From Blastocladiella emersonii ATCC 22665 (taxonomy: Eukaryota > Blastocladiomycota > Blastocladiomycetes > Blastocladiales > Blastocladiaceae): 64,000 nucleotides of DNA. The translations under genes and the position numbers were made by a program. Below the pieces are notes generated by a model that saw nothing but the letters and a program-made list of their open reading frames with translations, was not told the origin of the DNA and did no database searches. Shown piece after piece: positions 9,849-20,922 of the stretch (within the stretch, counting starts at the first letter, position 1; each line of letters opens with the position of its first letter). The stretch covers positions 682,001-746,000 of the forward strand of contig JANHCV010000007.1 in NCBI GenBank assembly GCA_025594325.1, read 5' to 3'.

Positions 9849-11075
9849 ATGGCCCACGGCGACGACGTGCTCTGCCTCGTCCAGGACGGCGACTGGCGGT
9901 CGGCCCGCGCCAAGTACCTGACGGCGGCGCTCGAGGCGATCCTCAGCGAGCCGCAGTCGCGCAACAGCATCCTGTCGCTCGCCGACAGCACCAAGCTCGG
10001 CTCGGGCAACATCATCAACAGCCACGGCAGTCTCGGCCGGCTCACCGCCGACGATCAGCCGTCCATCTCCTCCGCCAAGCCCACCTCCAGCACCACCGCC
10101 GACGGTCATGCCATCACGGCGCTGATCCTCGCGCCAACGTGGGAGCGCGCCATGGAGATCGAGGAGCAGTGGGAGGCCGTGGCGGGGCTGCACTTGATCC
10201 GCGGCGCCTCGTCGCGGTCGCTCGTCGTCGCCGTCTCGCCGTGTGGCAACCGCCTCAACGGGTCCACGACCGCCCTCAACGTAAGCGCGAGCGCGTGCGA
10301 CGACCTCAACTGCTCCGTGTGCGCGCCGGGCAACAAGCCGACGGCCGCTGACGCCGCGGACCCGGTGCACTGCAAGGAGAGCCTCGCGATCCGGCACCGC
10401 GCGCAGATGCTCGGGACCCCGATCTACGTCGTGGTCGCGACGCCCGGCCGCCTGCTGCGCATGCTCCAGCAGCAGCGCGACTGGGAGATCGGCGCCGTGG
10501 TCCAGTCCGCCAACACGCTCCTGGGCAACGCGCGGTGCGGCCCATTCCCGATCCGCATGCACGCCCTGCAGCTGCTCGTCGTCGAGTCGCTCAACGATAT
10601 CGTCGCCGACGGCGGCGCCCAGGTCCTCGCCGATGTCGCTGACTGGCTCCCGCAGGACCGCCGCTCCATGGTCCTCCTCAGCGGGACCGCGCCCGTCTCG
10701 CAGCAGCCCGCGTACGTCATGGGCTTGTGCAGTCTCCTCCTCGGCCCCGTGTGCGTGACGCGGCTCCCCGCGCTCGAGGACGACGAGCTCGACGCAGCCG
10801 TCGGCGGCAGCACGGCGCGCGCCCAGGTCCTGCTCCGCCGACTGCGCCGCCGCGTCCACGCTATCAGCGACCGCGTGTCCAAGCGCTGGTCCATGGCCGT
10901 CACGCGCGTCCTCGAGGACCGCGCGCGCGCGATCCGGCTGCACCGGTTGGTTGGGATGATCGTGTTCCTCGCGCTCGCAGGCGGCGCGGACCGGTGGATG
11001 CGCAAGCACCGCGGCCGCACGCTGATCGACTGGCTCCGCACCACGGTGATCCCGCGGATTGTGGCTGCCTTGTGA
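9849..11075 (+). CDS. degenerate DEAD-box helicase-like protein with C-terminal hydrophobic segment
   Basis: A single 408-aa ORF. The middle resembles the first RecA domain of a DEAD-box RNA helicase: ALILAPTWERAMEIEE (motif Ia, normally PTREL), VVVATPGRLLRML (motif Ib, TPGR intact), LQLLVVESLND where VLDEAD is expected, and VLLSGTAPV in place of SAT. No Walker A (GxGKT) and no second RecA domain are present, so ATPase or helicase activity is very unlikely. The C-terminus has a hydrophobic stretch LVGMIVFLALAGGADRWM, possibly a membrane anchor. The ORF is intact, with normal codon use and its own upstream gap of 241 nt from HGH1, so it may be a functional pseudo-enzyme, not a wreck. Role is unknown. 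Confidence 0.6.
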   Translation: MAHGDDVLCLVQDGDWRSARAKYLTAALEAILSEPQSRNSILSLADSTKLGSGNIINSHGSLGRLTADDQPSISSAKPTSSTTADGHAITALILAPTWERAMEIEEQWEAVAGLHLIRGASSRSLVVAVSPCGNRLNGSTTALNVSASACDDLNCSVCAPGNKPTAADAADPVHCKESLAIRHRAQMLGTPIYVVVATPGRLLRMLQQQRDWEIGAVVQSANTLLGNARCGPFPIRMHALQLLVVESLNDIVADGGAQVLADVADWLPQDRRSMVLLSGTAPVSQQPAYVMGLCSLLLGPVCVTRLPALEDDELDAAVGGSTARAQVLLRRLRRRVHAISDRVSKRWSMAVTRVLEDRARAIRLHRLVGMIVFLALAGGADRWMRKHRGRTLIDWLRTTVIPRIVAAL

Positions 11076-11231
11076 ACTATGATGAATAGAGTGATACCCG
11101 AGTGTCGAGATACCCACAAAGAAGCCCGTGTTGTTTTGCTCACTCAGCGTCAGGCGCCGCGTCGCGTGGAGGTGACTAGGCCACCACTCGTCGCCGCGCT
11201 TCTCCCGCTTGACGATCTGTACAGCACAAAA

Positions 11232-12117
11232 ATGGAGCCACACTTGATGCAATCAAATGAACATGATGATCCGGACGACGGTTTGACGTTGGCGAGCCTG
11301 CCAACCGAAGTGCTCCCCCCGTCGTTCAGCTCGCGCATCCACGACTTGCAATCTGTGTCGCCACCCGCGAGCTGTCAGGCGCGAATCAAGTCAAGTCTTC
11401 TTGGATCATCAAAATCCTAGCCCGCGGCATCGACAAGTCCCTCTTGGTTGACAACTTCACGTTCCCGCTCCTCGACACGGAAATCTATCTCGAGCAGAAC
11501 TTGGTCGGTCAAACCCGCCGTCACGCGATGCCAGATTCTTCGTTTTTTTCTCGCGTTAGCCGACATTCTTCTCGATCGGATCGCTAAGTGGTCCGAGACG
11601 GACCCAAACGCGATCGCCGACATCATGAGGTCGCAAAGCGGCAAGTACAATCGCCTAGTACTCCGCTCATGGGACTTGCCGCAGCGCGAACGCGCACATC
11701 TCGGGCAGGATGCAGGTCTTCTTTGCTCACATCTTTGGCTACAACGATCCCTTTCCTCCCGCGAGCTTGTCCGATCCGTGTGTGTGCTCGGGAACAGTCC
11801 AAGTCGTCGAACCCGTTAAGGAGCTCGCCCGACTCCTCGCGGCGGCCGACTTGGCCGTCGTTCTTGGCTACTTTGCGCCGGACGCCATGATTCCGTCGGG
11901 TTTCTGGACTCTCATCCCGGATGGTGCGGCCGACGCCTGCACTATCGCGTGGCTCGCCGAGATGGAGCACCGTTACACGCAGCGGTGCGACAATGCAGAC
12001 GAGGCGACCGAGGCGATTCGCGAGCTCCACCGCGTCGCGCCCAGGACCACGGCCTCGGCTGAATACGCCAAACGCATCGCAGGTTTCGCGCCCTTCATCA
12101 AGCCACTGCGATTCTGA
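11232..12117 (+). pseudogene. frameshifted F-box-like pseudogene
   Basis: Coding-like text switches frame several times. It opens MEPHLMQSNEHDDPDDGLTL, followed by ASLPTEVL, an F-box-like start. It then shifts to LAICVATRELSGANQVKSSW and LLDTEIYLEQNLV (about 11333-11510), then to FFLALADILLDRIAKWSE and IADIMRSQSGKYNRLVLRSW (about 11530-11700), and finally to an open frame from 11710 ending FAPFIKPLRF at 12117. Stops separate the segments and no GTACG/TAG introns explain the shifts. I read this as a decayed member of a repetitive F-box/ankyrin-type family. The final 135-codon frame alone could still be expressed. Confidence 0.5.
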
Positions 12118-12154
12118 TCGCGATGCTTCTTTACAGAATGGACTCTTCCTTTGC

Positions 12155-12295
12155 AGCTGGGTCAGCTTGAGGGTCGAGGACGCGTTGCGCCGCTCACGTG
12201 AGATATGAAACATATGATGTCCTCGTAGTTAACGCCCGGACGGCCGATGTTTCTAAGGTAAACCGTATTTCTATGTCTAGAAACTCATCAGAAAC
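12155..12295. repeat. dispersed repeat, copy 1 (second copy at 16575-16692)
   Basis: This stretch aligns by eye with 16575-16692. Shared blocks are GGACGCGTTGCGCCGCTCAC here against GGACGCGCCGCGCCGCTCAC there, then GTGA...GAAAC, and about 65 nt later GGTAAACCG...TCTATGTCTA. Both copies lie just downstream of the 3' end of a minus-strand gene. A weaker echo (GGACGCGATGCGCCACACAC) occurs at about 23614. Origin is unknown: possibly a duplicated gene flank or a small mobile-element remnant. Confidence 0.5.
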
Positions 12296-12388
12296 CGTGA
12301 AATCCGGAAGGTCCTCGCCGCCACAAGGCGTCTCGGAGTTCACAGCACCGACGAACAACAAAAGTGAGGGAACGAGGAAGAAACGAAT

Positions 12389-15164
12389 CTAGGGAGAGTT
12401 CGCGAACCACGCGCGAACCGCGGCGATGCGCGCGCCGAGCTTGCGGACCCACTGCGGCTTCTTGACACGCATCGGCTTGCCGTGCTCGCGTGGCATGGAC
12501 CGGATGAGCGACTCTTGGCCCACTGGGAGGAAGAGCCCGTGTCTACACGAGAGAAAGCGTGGGCGATCCGTCAATGCAGAGTTCGCGGTCAGCGTGGGAA
12601 GGAAACTTACCCGTGGACGGTCGAGTCGTACTCGGCCGGCGGCATCTGGCCGCGGAAACCCTTGTTTGGGCCGTACTCGCGTCGCTCCTGGGGCGAGGAT
12701 GCGACTGAGCCGACCTCGGCGACCTTGGACGAGGTAGCCGCCGAGGAGCTGAGTTCGCGCGATGGGGACGCGTCAAGTCAGTGACGGTATCCGAAACGAG
12801 GTCCGAATCGGCGGCGAGCGAACATACCTTGACTCGAGCTGCGCTGGCTCGACACGCGCGTCGACCTTGAGCGAGGCCGACTGGTAGTCGAGGTGCTCCT
12901 GGACCTGGACCGACTGCTGCTGCTGCTCCTGGACCGAGTCGCCGTCCTTGTCCTTGCTGCTGTCCCGCAGCAGCGAGGCGTCGGCCCCTGTAGGGAACCG
13001 CCGATGGAGCGGCGACGTCGCAATGCCGTCAACCGCAAGCGGCTCCGCTGCCAGATGACGACCGACGACGCACTGCTGCGGGACCGCGGCGATGATGGCC
13101 GTCGTCGTGTCACACGAACCGCCGTCTGGAACGGCGAGCTCGCACGACTCGACAACGTTCCTACGATAACAGGCAATGACGAGTCAGTTCTGCTCGAAGC
13201 ACGCGAGAAACGGAGAAGACGTACATCTCCTTGACTTCAGCAACGACGGCCGACGTGGCCGACACTGCGTCCGCCGCCGCCCCGCGCGCGAGAACCGAAG
13301 CCTCGCGACCTTGAGCGAAGGCGGCGTCGGCGAGTGCCGACCCGACCGCCTCGGCATCAGCTGCCTGACACGTGGGTGCAGAAGCCCCACAGACGTCGGC
13401 GAATGTGGCGTCAGCGTTGGCGGTCGTGTCGGTGGTGCTGGACGTCAGGTGGATCTCGGACGACTTGGTCTCGGTCTTGGGCATGCTGGCGGGAGCAGCG
13501 AGAGGCGCGGGGGCAATGAGCGAGCCCTCGCCGCGCGACAACGTGTGCTGCTCCTCCTCCTGCTTGTCGGTCTTGGTCTCGGCGGCGCGACGCTCGAGGT
13601 CGCTATCGTGATGAAGCGGTCAGCACCGCGTATTCATCATGGACCGAGCGCGAGAGGGCGTACCAGGGGATCTGGGCGACCTCGCCGGGGCACGACTTGG
13701 TCTCATGCACCGAGTGCACGGGAACCGTCGCAATCGACTCGGCGGCACTCGACGACTGCTGCATCTCGGACCCGAGCTGCACCACGCCGACCTCAACCGC
13801 GTCGACAATCGCGTTATCGAAGTCGCTACACGCTCACTCGGGTTAGCGAACTTTGATCAAGACGATCGAGCCGAGAAACGTACCGCGAGGCCTGCTTGAC
13901 CGCCTCGGGCGCGGGCTCGTCCACCTCGGGGATCGACTCCAGCCGGAGCTCAAACATGACGAGCTTGGCGGCCGTGTACTTGTTGGGCACCCACTCGCCA
14001 TCGGCGCAGATCTTGATCAGGCGCTTGAGGCTAATGCACGCGCGAGCACAGGGCGTCAGTGTCATGGTCGTTTCTGGTCGACGACGAAGATGACGTACCT
14101 CGATGGCTCGATGAAGTCTGCGACCTCCTCCATGAGCTCGGCAAGCGAGAGCGGGGCAAGGGCCACCGCCGCGGTCGCGGTGCAGTCGGCGACGGTGAGC
14201 GACTCGGGCTTGGCCTGCGCGTCGACGTTGGCGTCGTCGACAATCGGGAGCTCGAGTGGGCAGCTACAGGCTTGCTCGAGTCAGCGACCAAGGGTGTGGT
14301 TAGTTAGCTCGAGGAACGTACCTTAAAGACCCGCCATGCTCCTCGAGCTCCTCCTCCTCGAGGATTGAGGACAGCGTGGGAACCGTCACCTTGGAGCGCT
14401 TGGCGAGGGCGCGCGACTTGGGCTTGGACTGCGAGTCGACGTTGGCGTTGTCGACGATCGGGAGCTCGAGGAAGCTACACACGAGGATCGTCCAAGTCAG
14501 CGCACGTCCACGTGTGTGGCCGACCGAGAAATCGTACCTCGTAGCACTGGCCTGGACCACGTTCTCGAACGAGGTGTAGGTCGACTTGACGGCCTCGATG
14601 AGGCCCTCGGAGATCTCGGATGGGAACTCGGGGTCGAACGGCGCGATCTGTGCGATGGTGACGTCGGTGCGGGGCTCGTGCTTGGCGAGCGCCTCGTCGA
14701 GGAGGTCCGTCGAGCTGTTGTTGGCGAAGACGCCCGAGTCGGCGGCGAGGATGGCGGCCTTGCGGGTCGCCTCCGTGGCGGCGGCCGTGGTGGCGGTGAC
14801 GTTGAGGGCCGAATTGGCGACGGCGACATGGTTGCGCGGGAAGGTTGCGCGGATGGGCCTGGAAGACGTTGCATGGAGTCCATTAGTGATTCATCGTGGT
14901 GGGTGAGCGGATCGGGAGTGGTAGAGGTGGCGAGAGCGGCGACCGACGCGTGTGACCGCCACACGGAATGAGCGCGCTGCGCCACCATCCGAGAGCGACC
15001 ATCACCACCGCTGGTACGGCAACGGTGCCGCTCGACCGGATCGGGCGAGATGGGGTGAGAGAAGCGCGGACGTACTTCTTCGCGAGGAGGTGCGGTCCAG
15101 CCGGCGCGACGACCCCAACGCCGACGTGGCCGACAAAGATCTTGAGCCCGCGACGGAAGCCCAT
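12389..15164 (-). CDS. unknown protein, 10 exons, all introns phase 2
   Basis: Minus-strand CDS complement(join(12389..12542,12611..12748,12828..13160,13225..13602,13664..13825,13884..14030,14099..14263,14322..14474,14538..14858,15076..15164)), 679 aa. All nine introns split a codon after its second base; they begin GTACG, GTATG or GTAAG and end TAG or CAG. The N-terminus is MGFRRGLKIFVGHVGVGVVA. Exons 3 and 4 are duplicates (LELPIVDNANVDSQSKPKS and LELPIVDDANVDAQAKPES). Other recognisable stretches are KRLIKICADGEWVPNKYTAA, EQQQQSVQVQEHLDYQSASL, and the basic C-terminus KPMRVKKPQWVRKLGARIAA. I do not recognise a family. Much of it is Ala/Ser/Glu-rich and probably disordered. The structure is strongly supported because every splice keeps the frame open. 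Confidence 0.75.
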
Positions 15165-16728
15165 GGTGGCGGATCCGTGGATGCCGGTGTTGGATGAGCC
15201 GCGTGAGGGCGATGTGGAGAACGGCGGGGAGGGCGTGCGCGCAGTCAGCGGCGAGTCGAGGTGCTCGGGTGTTGGTGGATCAGCTGCTGCAGGCGGATGA
15301 TAGATCGGGTCCGGGCGGGTCGTGTCCGAGGTAATGCACGAGTTCCTGCTGCTGCGGGTGCCGGTGGTCGCTGTTGGTTGGTCGAGGAACGATGGCGAGG
15401 ACGGACGAGTGTGGTATGCGATTGATCAGCTGCGAATGGCCGAGTCGAACTGCGCGGGCGGACAGGTTGGGTGAGAGAGCAAGTCAAGGAGAGGGGAGGG
15501 GAGCTGTTTTCAGTGTGCCGGCCAGCAGCAGCGCAGGCGGTCCAACTGGATCCGTCGGCCGGGCGAACCATCTGTCTCCCTCCTGATACCTCGCGATCCA
15601 GTCCGTTCCATCGCATCGCGTGACAATTCTGTCAACCCGAGCAAGTTACACGGGCAAGGTGGGCGACACGCGACGCGCGAGGCCACGCGCCATGGGAGGC
15701 TCGGCTGCCCCACCACGCAGATCCTCGCGGTGCGTCATCGTACGCGTGCGTGTCGCGACCAACCGTGGCCACCACGAGCTCGAGCAACAGGCTGGACGAT
15801 TTGTGATTGGAGCTGGTCAAGGCCATCGTCGAGATCCAACACAGCCAGGTCAAGTAGTACTCGACGTCTTGGCCGCGGTCGGACGCCGAATGACGCGGCC
15901 ACGAGCAACACGCTGCTCAACTCACTTGCACGCAAGCTGTCGGTTGTTCCGCAACAGGCACTGCACACGACGCGAGCTGGTCTCGGCCGCTCCGGGTCCT
16001 CCCTGCCGATTATCTTGACCATGGTAGCGAGGCGCACCCTCACGCCACGCCGTGTCCTCACGGTCGAGCAACAATCTTCTCGGAGCTCTTTCTTACGTGG
16101 TGACAGCATTCATAGCGCAAGTGCATGAGGTATTGCTTCTGATCTGTGCCAGTTGAAGGATAGCAAAGAGGTCTGGCGCTCACCCACGAGGCGAACTCGC
16201 ACAGCCAGCATGGGTCCACTGTGTCGTGCTCGATGACCACGCTCTCGCGTCGCGATGGTCGCGGTCAAACGGAAGTCCCCTTCAGGAACACTGCACCGTG
16301 GGCGACGGGATCTTCCGCCGATGGCCATGGGAATTCGCGTAGTCGCGTGGTGTGAGACGGGTTGCAACGGAATTGGGCGACGCGTTTTTGCGACGCGAAA
16401 AAAGTCGCGTTGTTCATGTCGGCTGAGTGAGGCGGAACGCGTTCGCGTCTCCCACTCCGCGTCCGCACCGCGACCAGCGCGTATTCCACGCAGAAGCACT
16501 CAAGAGGTTTGTGCAACTCCACTAAATGCCCTTTGATCACCTACCGATGGACTTGTTCCTCGCCAACGACACAGGTTGGACGTCAAGGACGCGCCGCGCC
16601 GCTCACGTGATACTTGAAACGGCTAGATTCTCCTCGCCGACTCCCGAATGATTACAGACCTCAGGGTAAACCGAACGTCTATGTCTATGAAGAGCGTGAA
16701 CGACAAAACTGCTTGAACCGCGACACGT
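15165..16728. other. intergenic region without a confident gene
   Basis: 1.56 kb between two minus-strand genes. A 60-codon minus-strand frame near 16058-16240 contains a Cys/His cluster (DPCWLCEFASW, RYECCHH) but has no convincing splice partners. Copy 2 of the dispersed repeat lies at its left-hand end of the next gene's 3' flank (16575-16692). The part nearest 15165 is presumably the promoter of the 10-exon gene. Confidence 0.45.
16575..16692. repeat. dispersed repeat, copy 2
   Basis: Partner of 12155-12295. It shares GCGCCGCTCACGTGA...GAAAC, which includes a CACGTG hexamer, and GGTAAACCG...TCTATGTCTA. It lies directly downstream of the R3H gene stop. Confidence 0.5.
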
Positions 16729-17796
16729 TCAGGGTGTCAGCGGACGCACGCCCTCGCGCGCGGGCGTGACGCGCACGTCCCACGGAACGAGCGCGTACTC
16801 GGTCGACACGTTGGTCTGCATCGCGACCGCGGCATGATCCGCGCGAGCGAACACGAGCAGCAACTCTGTATCCGCACTCGCGTCCGCAGCGTCCACTGGT
16901 GGTGCGAACCGGACGACGCGCGCTCTTGTCCCGGGCCACGTCATCTCGAGGTCCGACTGCGAGAGCAACGGTGTTTCGGGATTCGCGGGGACCACCTTGA
17001 GAATGTGCGCGGGGGATGGCGGCGCGTTGGCGAGCGCGTGCGAGACGCCGGGCTTCTCGCGCGGGTGCGGGTTCGGGTTGAGCGTCTCGGCGGGCGCCAT
17101 GTACACCTGGAACGCGTTGAGCGACGGGTCCCAGCACCAGACGGCGACGAGCGTGCTGCCGTTCTGCGCCGGCGGTGGCGGGAAGACGGGGTCGAATTTG
17201 GGGATCAGGTCTTCGAGGCGGAGGCCCGGACTACACACCGGGATCAAGCTCGGCATCAGCACGGTGACGACGCGATAAGTTCGGAGCCACGCGTACATGA
17301 ACGATGCCAGCGACTTATACATGACCACGCGCTTGTGGCCGTACGCGCTCGCATTCGAGTTGGACGTGACGACGACGTGGTCGAGGCCAAAGTACTCGGC
17401 GACGCGGTGCGCGATGAGCCGGCGGTAGGCGTTGGCGGGCGGGAGGTCGAGCCGCGTGCGGTCGGGCGCCCGCAGGAACTCCTCGATCATGTCCTGCAGC
17501 TCGAGGACCAGCTCGCGGTCGACGGGGCTGAACAGGGCGGCGATCAGGAACCCGTCGATGGTCGGCACCGCCACAGCAGCGGATCCGGGGGCCGTATCAG
17601 GCAGGGATTGTTGAGGCACGGGCACCAGCGCTGGAGGCGAAGGTGAAGGTGAAGGTGAAGGTGGGGGTGGCGGTGTGGCTGAGCGCGAGGTCGCCACGGC
17701 CTCGTCCGACTCAGTGGTCGTCGTCGACCGCGAGCGCGGCGCGCGCGGCTTGCGCCGGCGCTTCGAGTTGCGGGGACTGAATGAAGTAGCTAACAT
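16729..17796 (-). CDS. R3H-domain protein
   Basis: Single-exon minus-strand ORF, 355 aa from the ATG at 17796 (the frame stays open further upstream without an ATG that I trust). After a basic/Ser-rich and Pro-rich start (SKRRRKPRAPRSRSTTTTES) comes an R3H domain at about residues 95-165: LVLELQDMIEEFLRAPDRTR, NAYRRLIAHRVAEYFGLDHV and GHKRVVMYKS. The Arg-x3-His signature is RRLIAH. R3H domains bind single-stranded nucleic acid, often RNA. The C-terminal 180 residues (VWCWDPSLNAFQVYMAP and following) are not a SUZ domain I can recognise and are family-specific. It is probably an RNA-binding regulator. Confidence 0.8.
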   Translation of the reverse strand: MLATSFSPRNSKRRRKPRAPRSRSTTTTESDEAVATSRSATPPPPPSPSPSPSPPALVPVPQQSLPDTAPGSAAVAVPTIDGFLIAALFSPVDRELVLELQDMIEEFLRAPDRTRLDLPPANAYRRLIAHRVAEYFGLDHVVVTSNSNASAYGHKRVVMYKSLASFMYAWLRTYRVVTVLMPSLIPVCSPGLRLEDLIPKFDPVFPPPPAQNGSTLVAVWCWDPSLNAFQVYMAPAETLNPNPHPREKPGVSHALANAPPSPAHILKVVPANPETPLLSQSDLEMTWPGTRARVVRFAPPVDAADASADTELLLVFARADHAAVAMQTNVSTEYALVPWDVRVTPAREGVRPLTP

Positions 17797-18113
17797 GGAA
17801 TCGATGCAGTTCGTGCGAGAGAGGGAGGGGAGTGCGAAGGCGTTGCAACAGTTCACGGCAGAGCAACCGCGTGGGCGTCGAGGTGTGGCGAAGGCAGCCG
17901 CCGCCGCCGCCGCCGCCGCGTGGCCCGCGGGCCGGATGGGTCACGGATTCTGTCCCATGCGTCCCACCGTCACTTCCGCGCTGCTGCGACGTCGTCGAGC
18001 ACGTTTCATCCGCTCATGATACTTGAGCTGATGGGCCGCACGTGTTGGCGCGACGCGTCGCTCTCGCGCGTGTCGGGCAAGCCTCGCGGAGCGAGACACT
18101 TCATCCAACGAAT
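17797..18113. other. intergenic, upstream of the R3H gene
   Basis: A GCCGCC run lies near 17897-17920, a CACGTG hexamer (GCACGTGTT) near 18038, and GCGAGACAC at 18091-18099, a form of the recurrent GCGTCTCGC motif. No gene is seen. Confidence 0.4.
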
Positions 18114-20922
18114 TTATTCCATCTCGCGCTGCACGGCCGCCACCATCTCGGTCCACGCCGTACACCGCCGCGCGTCGCTCTCGAGCGCCTCCCAGTCGGC
18201 CTCGGTGCCGCGCGCGCGGGCCCGTGCCTTGGCGTCCCGCACGACCAGCCGCACGACCGCGACCACTGCCGCGATAGGCACACCCTTGACCATGGCCGCG
18301 CGCACGAGCCGGGGCACGTTACCGTCGACGCGCAGCGCCGCAGCGTCACCGTCGAGCGGGATCCAGTGCACCGCCCACGCGGCGGGCGACGAGACGAACC
18401 GCGTCGCGAGGATCCGCGCGACATTTGCTGCCGCAGGCTCGGCGACAAGGTCGAGCGTCGCGGCGCGGACCCACAGCTTGTGCAGCGCCTCGATGCTCCA
18501 CAGGTCCTCGGCCGTTGCGGGCGCGGACGCCGAGAGATTACCGGGCTGCACGCCGTCGGCAGCAGGAGTGAAGAAGGACCGCAGCGGCGGCGCCTGCGTC
18601 GCGAGGATCGCCGCGTTCGTGAGTCCCGCGACGCTGTCCATGAGCGCCACGGCAAACCGGTCCCACGGTGACTCCGTCTTAGCGCTAAACCGCGCGGGCG
18701 ACAGGAGCCAGGGCAGGAGCAAAGCGTCGACGGGGCTCGCCGCCACCAACACGGGCGACGAGCGCGCGAGCGCGGACCACGGCGGCGGGAGTTGCGCGCA
18801 CGCGACGGTGATGGGGAGCGGAATCCACGCGGACGGGTCGATGGTGGTGAGCTCGCGCGCGACCATCTCGGCGAGGATCGCGAGATTGTCTCCCGTCGGC
18901 GCGATCGCCGAGGTCGCCGGGCACAGCACCTCCTCGAGCGTGTACGCGACGACGTGGAGCAGCCGCTCCGCCGTGTTGCCGAGGTGCGGCCACATGGTCG
19001 GCGGGAGCGGTTTGGGCCCGCACACGCGGAGCCGTACGACGCCGCGGTCGTGAACCGAGAGAAGCAGGGTCGGCGGGACGCCCGCCGCCTGCGTTTGCGT
19101 CGTCGAAGGAGTCGTTCCCGGCATCCCGCCCGCCGCCGCCGAAGATCCGCCGGACGTGACCGAACTGCCCGCAGTCGTCGCCGCGGCCGCGAACGCCGCC
19201 TCGCTCGGGTCGTCGCGCACGCGCGTCCACGCGAGCCACGTATCGTTGGGCAGCCGCCGGGCCTTCTTGAGCGTGTCCATGATGTGCGACACGGCGCGCC
19301 GCACGGCCGCGGGCTGGTACGCGTCGAGGTCATTGCCCGGCTGGCCCGATGCGAGCAGGCCCCACAGCGCCGGGAGCAGCCGCGAGTGCACCCACTTCTG
19401 CTTGACCAAGCACCAGTTGAACAGCGTGCGCGGCACCTCGTGCAGCTTGTCGCCCTTGCTCGCGGCAGCGGCGGCGACGGCGAGTGCAGCGGCCTTGGTC
19501 CCCTTGGCCGGTTTGCCGCTGGTGTTTGGCGGCGGACCGAGGACGGCGCGGACAATCCCGACGGCGTCCTTGTGTGCGTCGTCGCCGCCAAACTCGCCGA
19601 GCCGCGCCACGAGCTGCCGGTGGTACACGGACCCGGCGACGCGCCACGGCGCGGCAGCGAGGGCTGGCGTGATGGCGAGCGGCGCCGCCGCCGTCGTGGC
19701 GCGGAGGTGTGCGGCGAGCGCCGTCGCGTCGTCCAGCGGGACGAGGTCGCCGAGCAGCTCGAACCACACAATCGACGGCGCGACCGTGGGAGCCGAGTCG
19801 GCGGTCGCGGCGAGCAGGCGGATCGGTGCCACGTCGGGAGCCGTGGTATCGGTCGTAGTGGAAGAAGCGGCGCTGCTGGGGAGCGGGAAGATACCGAGCG
19901 AGTTGCGGTGGATCACGCCCGCGAGCCAGGCGTCGTACGCGGGCGGCGTCGGCGCGAGAAACGACCGGACGAGCGCGAGCCCGACGGCGAACCGCGTCAG
20001 GTCTCGCTGCTTGACGGCATCGACCAGGATCGAGTTGACGGCCGATTCCAGCGCCGTGCGGAGCGCATGGCCAGACTCGGCGAGGACGTGGATCACGGCA
20101 AACACGGAAAGCGGGCGCGGCGCATCGAGAACCCAGCGGGCCAGCGTCCGGGCATCCAGGACGCGCGCACCGAGCAGCCGGGCCGCGTTCGTGAGCACGG
20201 ACGTCGGGTCGGGCGCGAGCAGCGACCCACCCTGCGCGAGTCGAGCGCGGCGCTGCAGCCACCGCGGCGCGAGCGCGAGCAGCGAGCCGAGCTTGTCCTC
20301 GCCCGCCATCGCGTCCGCGAGGTTGAACTGGCGCTCGAGGTACGCGTGGAACGCGGCGAGCCCGAGGTCTGGCCGCGCACCGATGCGCTCCGACCACGCC
20401 GGGTGCGACCACACGGAAGCGGCCTGCTTGGACGTGACAGCGGCACCGGCGAGGTGAAGGACGAGCTCGCTCCCGAATCGGGTGCTCGCTGCGAGACCGC
20501 GGGGCGGGTCGTTGGACAGCGCGGCGAGATCAAAGAGGGCGCAGATGCCGGTCGTCTACGCGGCGAAACTGCGTCAGCAAGGGGGTCGACGAAAGCATAG
20601 TGAGACCGCGACGCACCCACTGCGAGTTGGACTGCTGCCAGAGCATGCACCACGCGACGTGGCACCGCGCGACGGCCTCCTCGCGACTCTCGCCGTCGTC
20701 ACCCGGCAGATGGCGCTCTAGGAACTGGACGAGCCGGTCGTGGTTCCACTGCTCGCCTCGCTGTGGCTGCTGCTGCTGCTGCAGGCGCTGCCTTGACTCG
20801 GTCAGGGTGCCGGCGAGACGGCGCCGCTTCCTCGGCGGCAACACGTTACTCGGCGGTTCCTCGGTGCATTGCCATAGGTGATGGAGCGTCCATAGCAGTT
20901 CTGGCGTGAGGGCATCGTTCAT
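18114..20922 (-). CDS. large helical protein of unknown function (915 aa)
   Basis: Minus-strand CDS complement(join(18114..20555,20617..20922)). The 61-nt phase-0 intron has GTGCGT and TAG ends. Exon 1 starts MNDALTPELLWTLHHLWQCT and contains a short basic patch RKRRRLAG and QQQQQ; exon 2 begins TTGICALFDLAALS. The rest is Ala/Leu-rich and looks alpha-solenoid-like (RWVLDAPRPLSVFAVIHVLA, VPRTLFNWCLVKQKWVHSRL), with a Ser/Thr/Gly-rich gap around residue 570. The C-terminus is AWTEMVAAVQREME. Length and N-terminal character recall large Mediator tail subunits, but I cannot name one, so this stays unassigned. The basic patch suggests a nuclear location. Confidence 0.7.

Noticed and set aside
16058-16240. 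60-codon minus-strand frame with a CWLCEF...YECCHH Cys/His cluster
   Set aside because: Possible splice sites change the frame, so no multi-exon model holds; too short and isolated to call.
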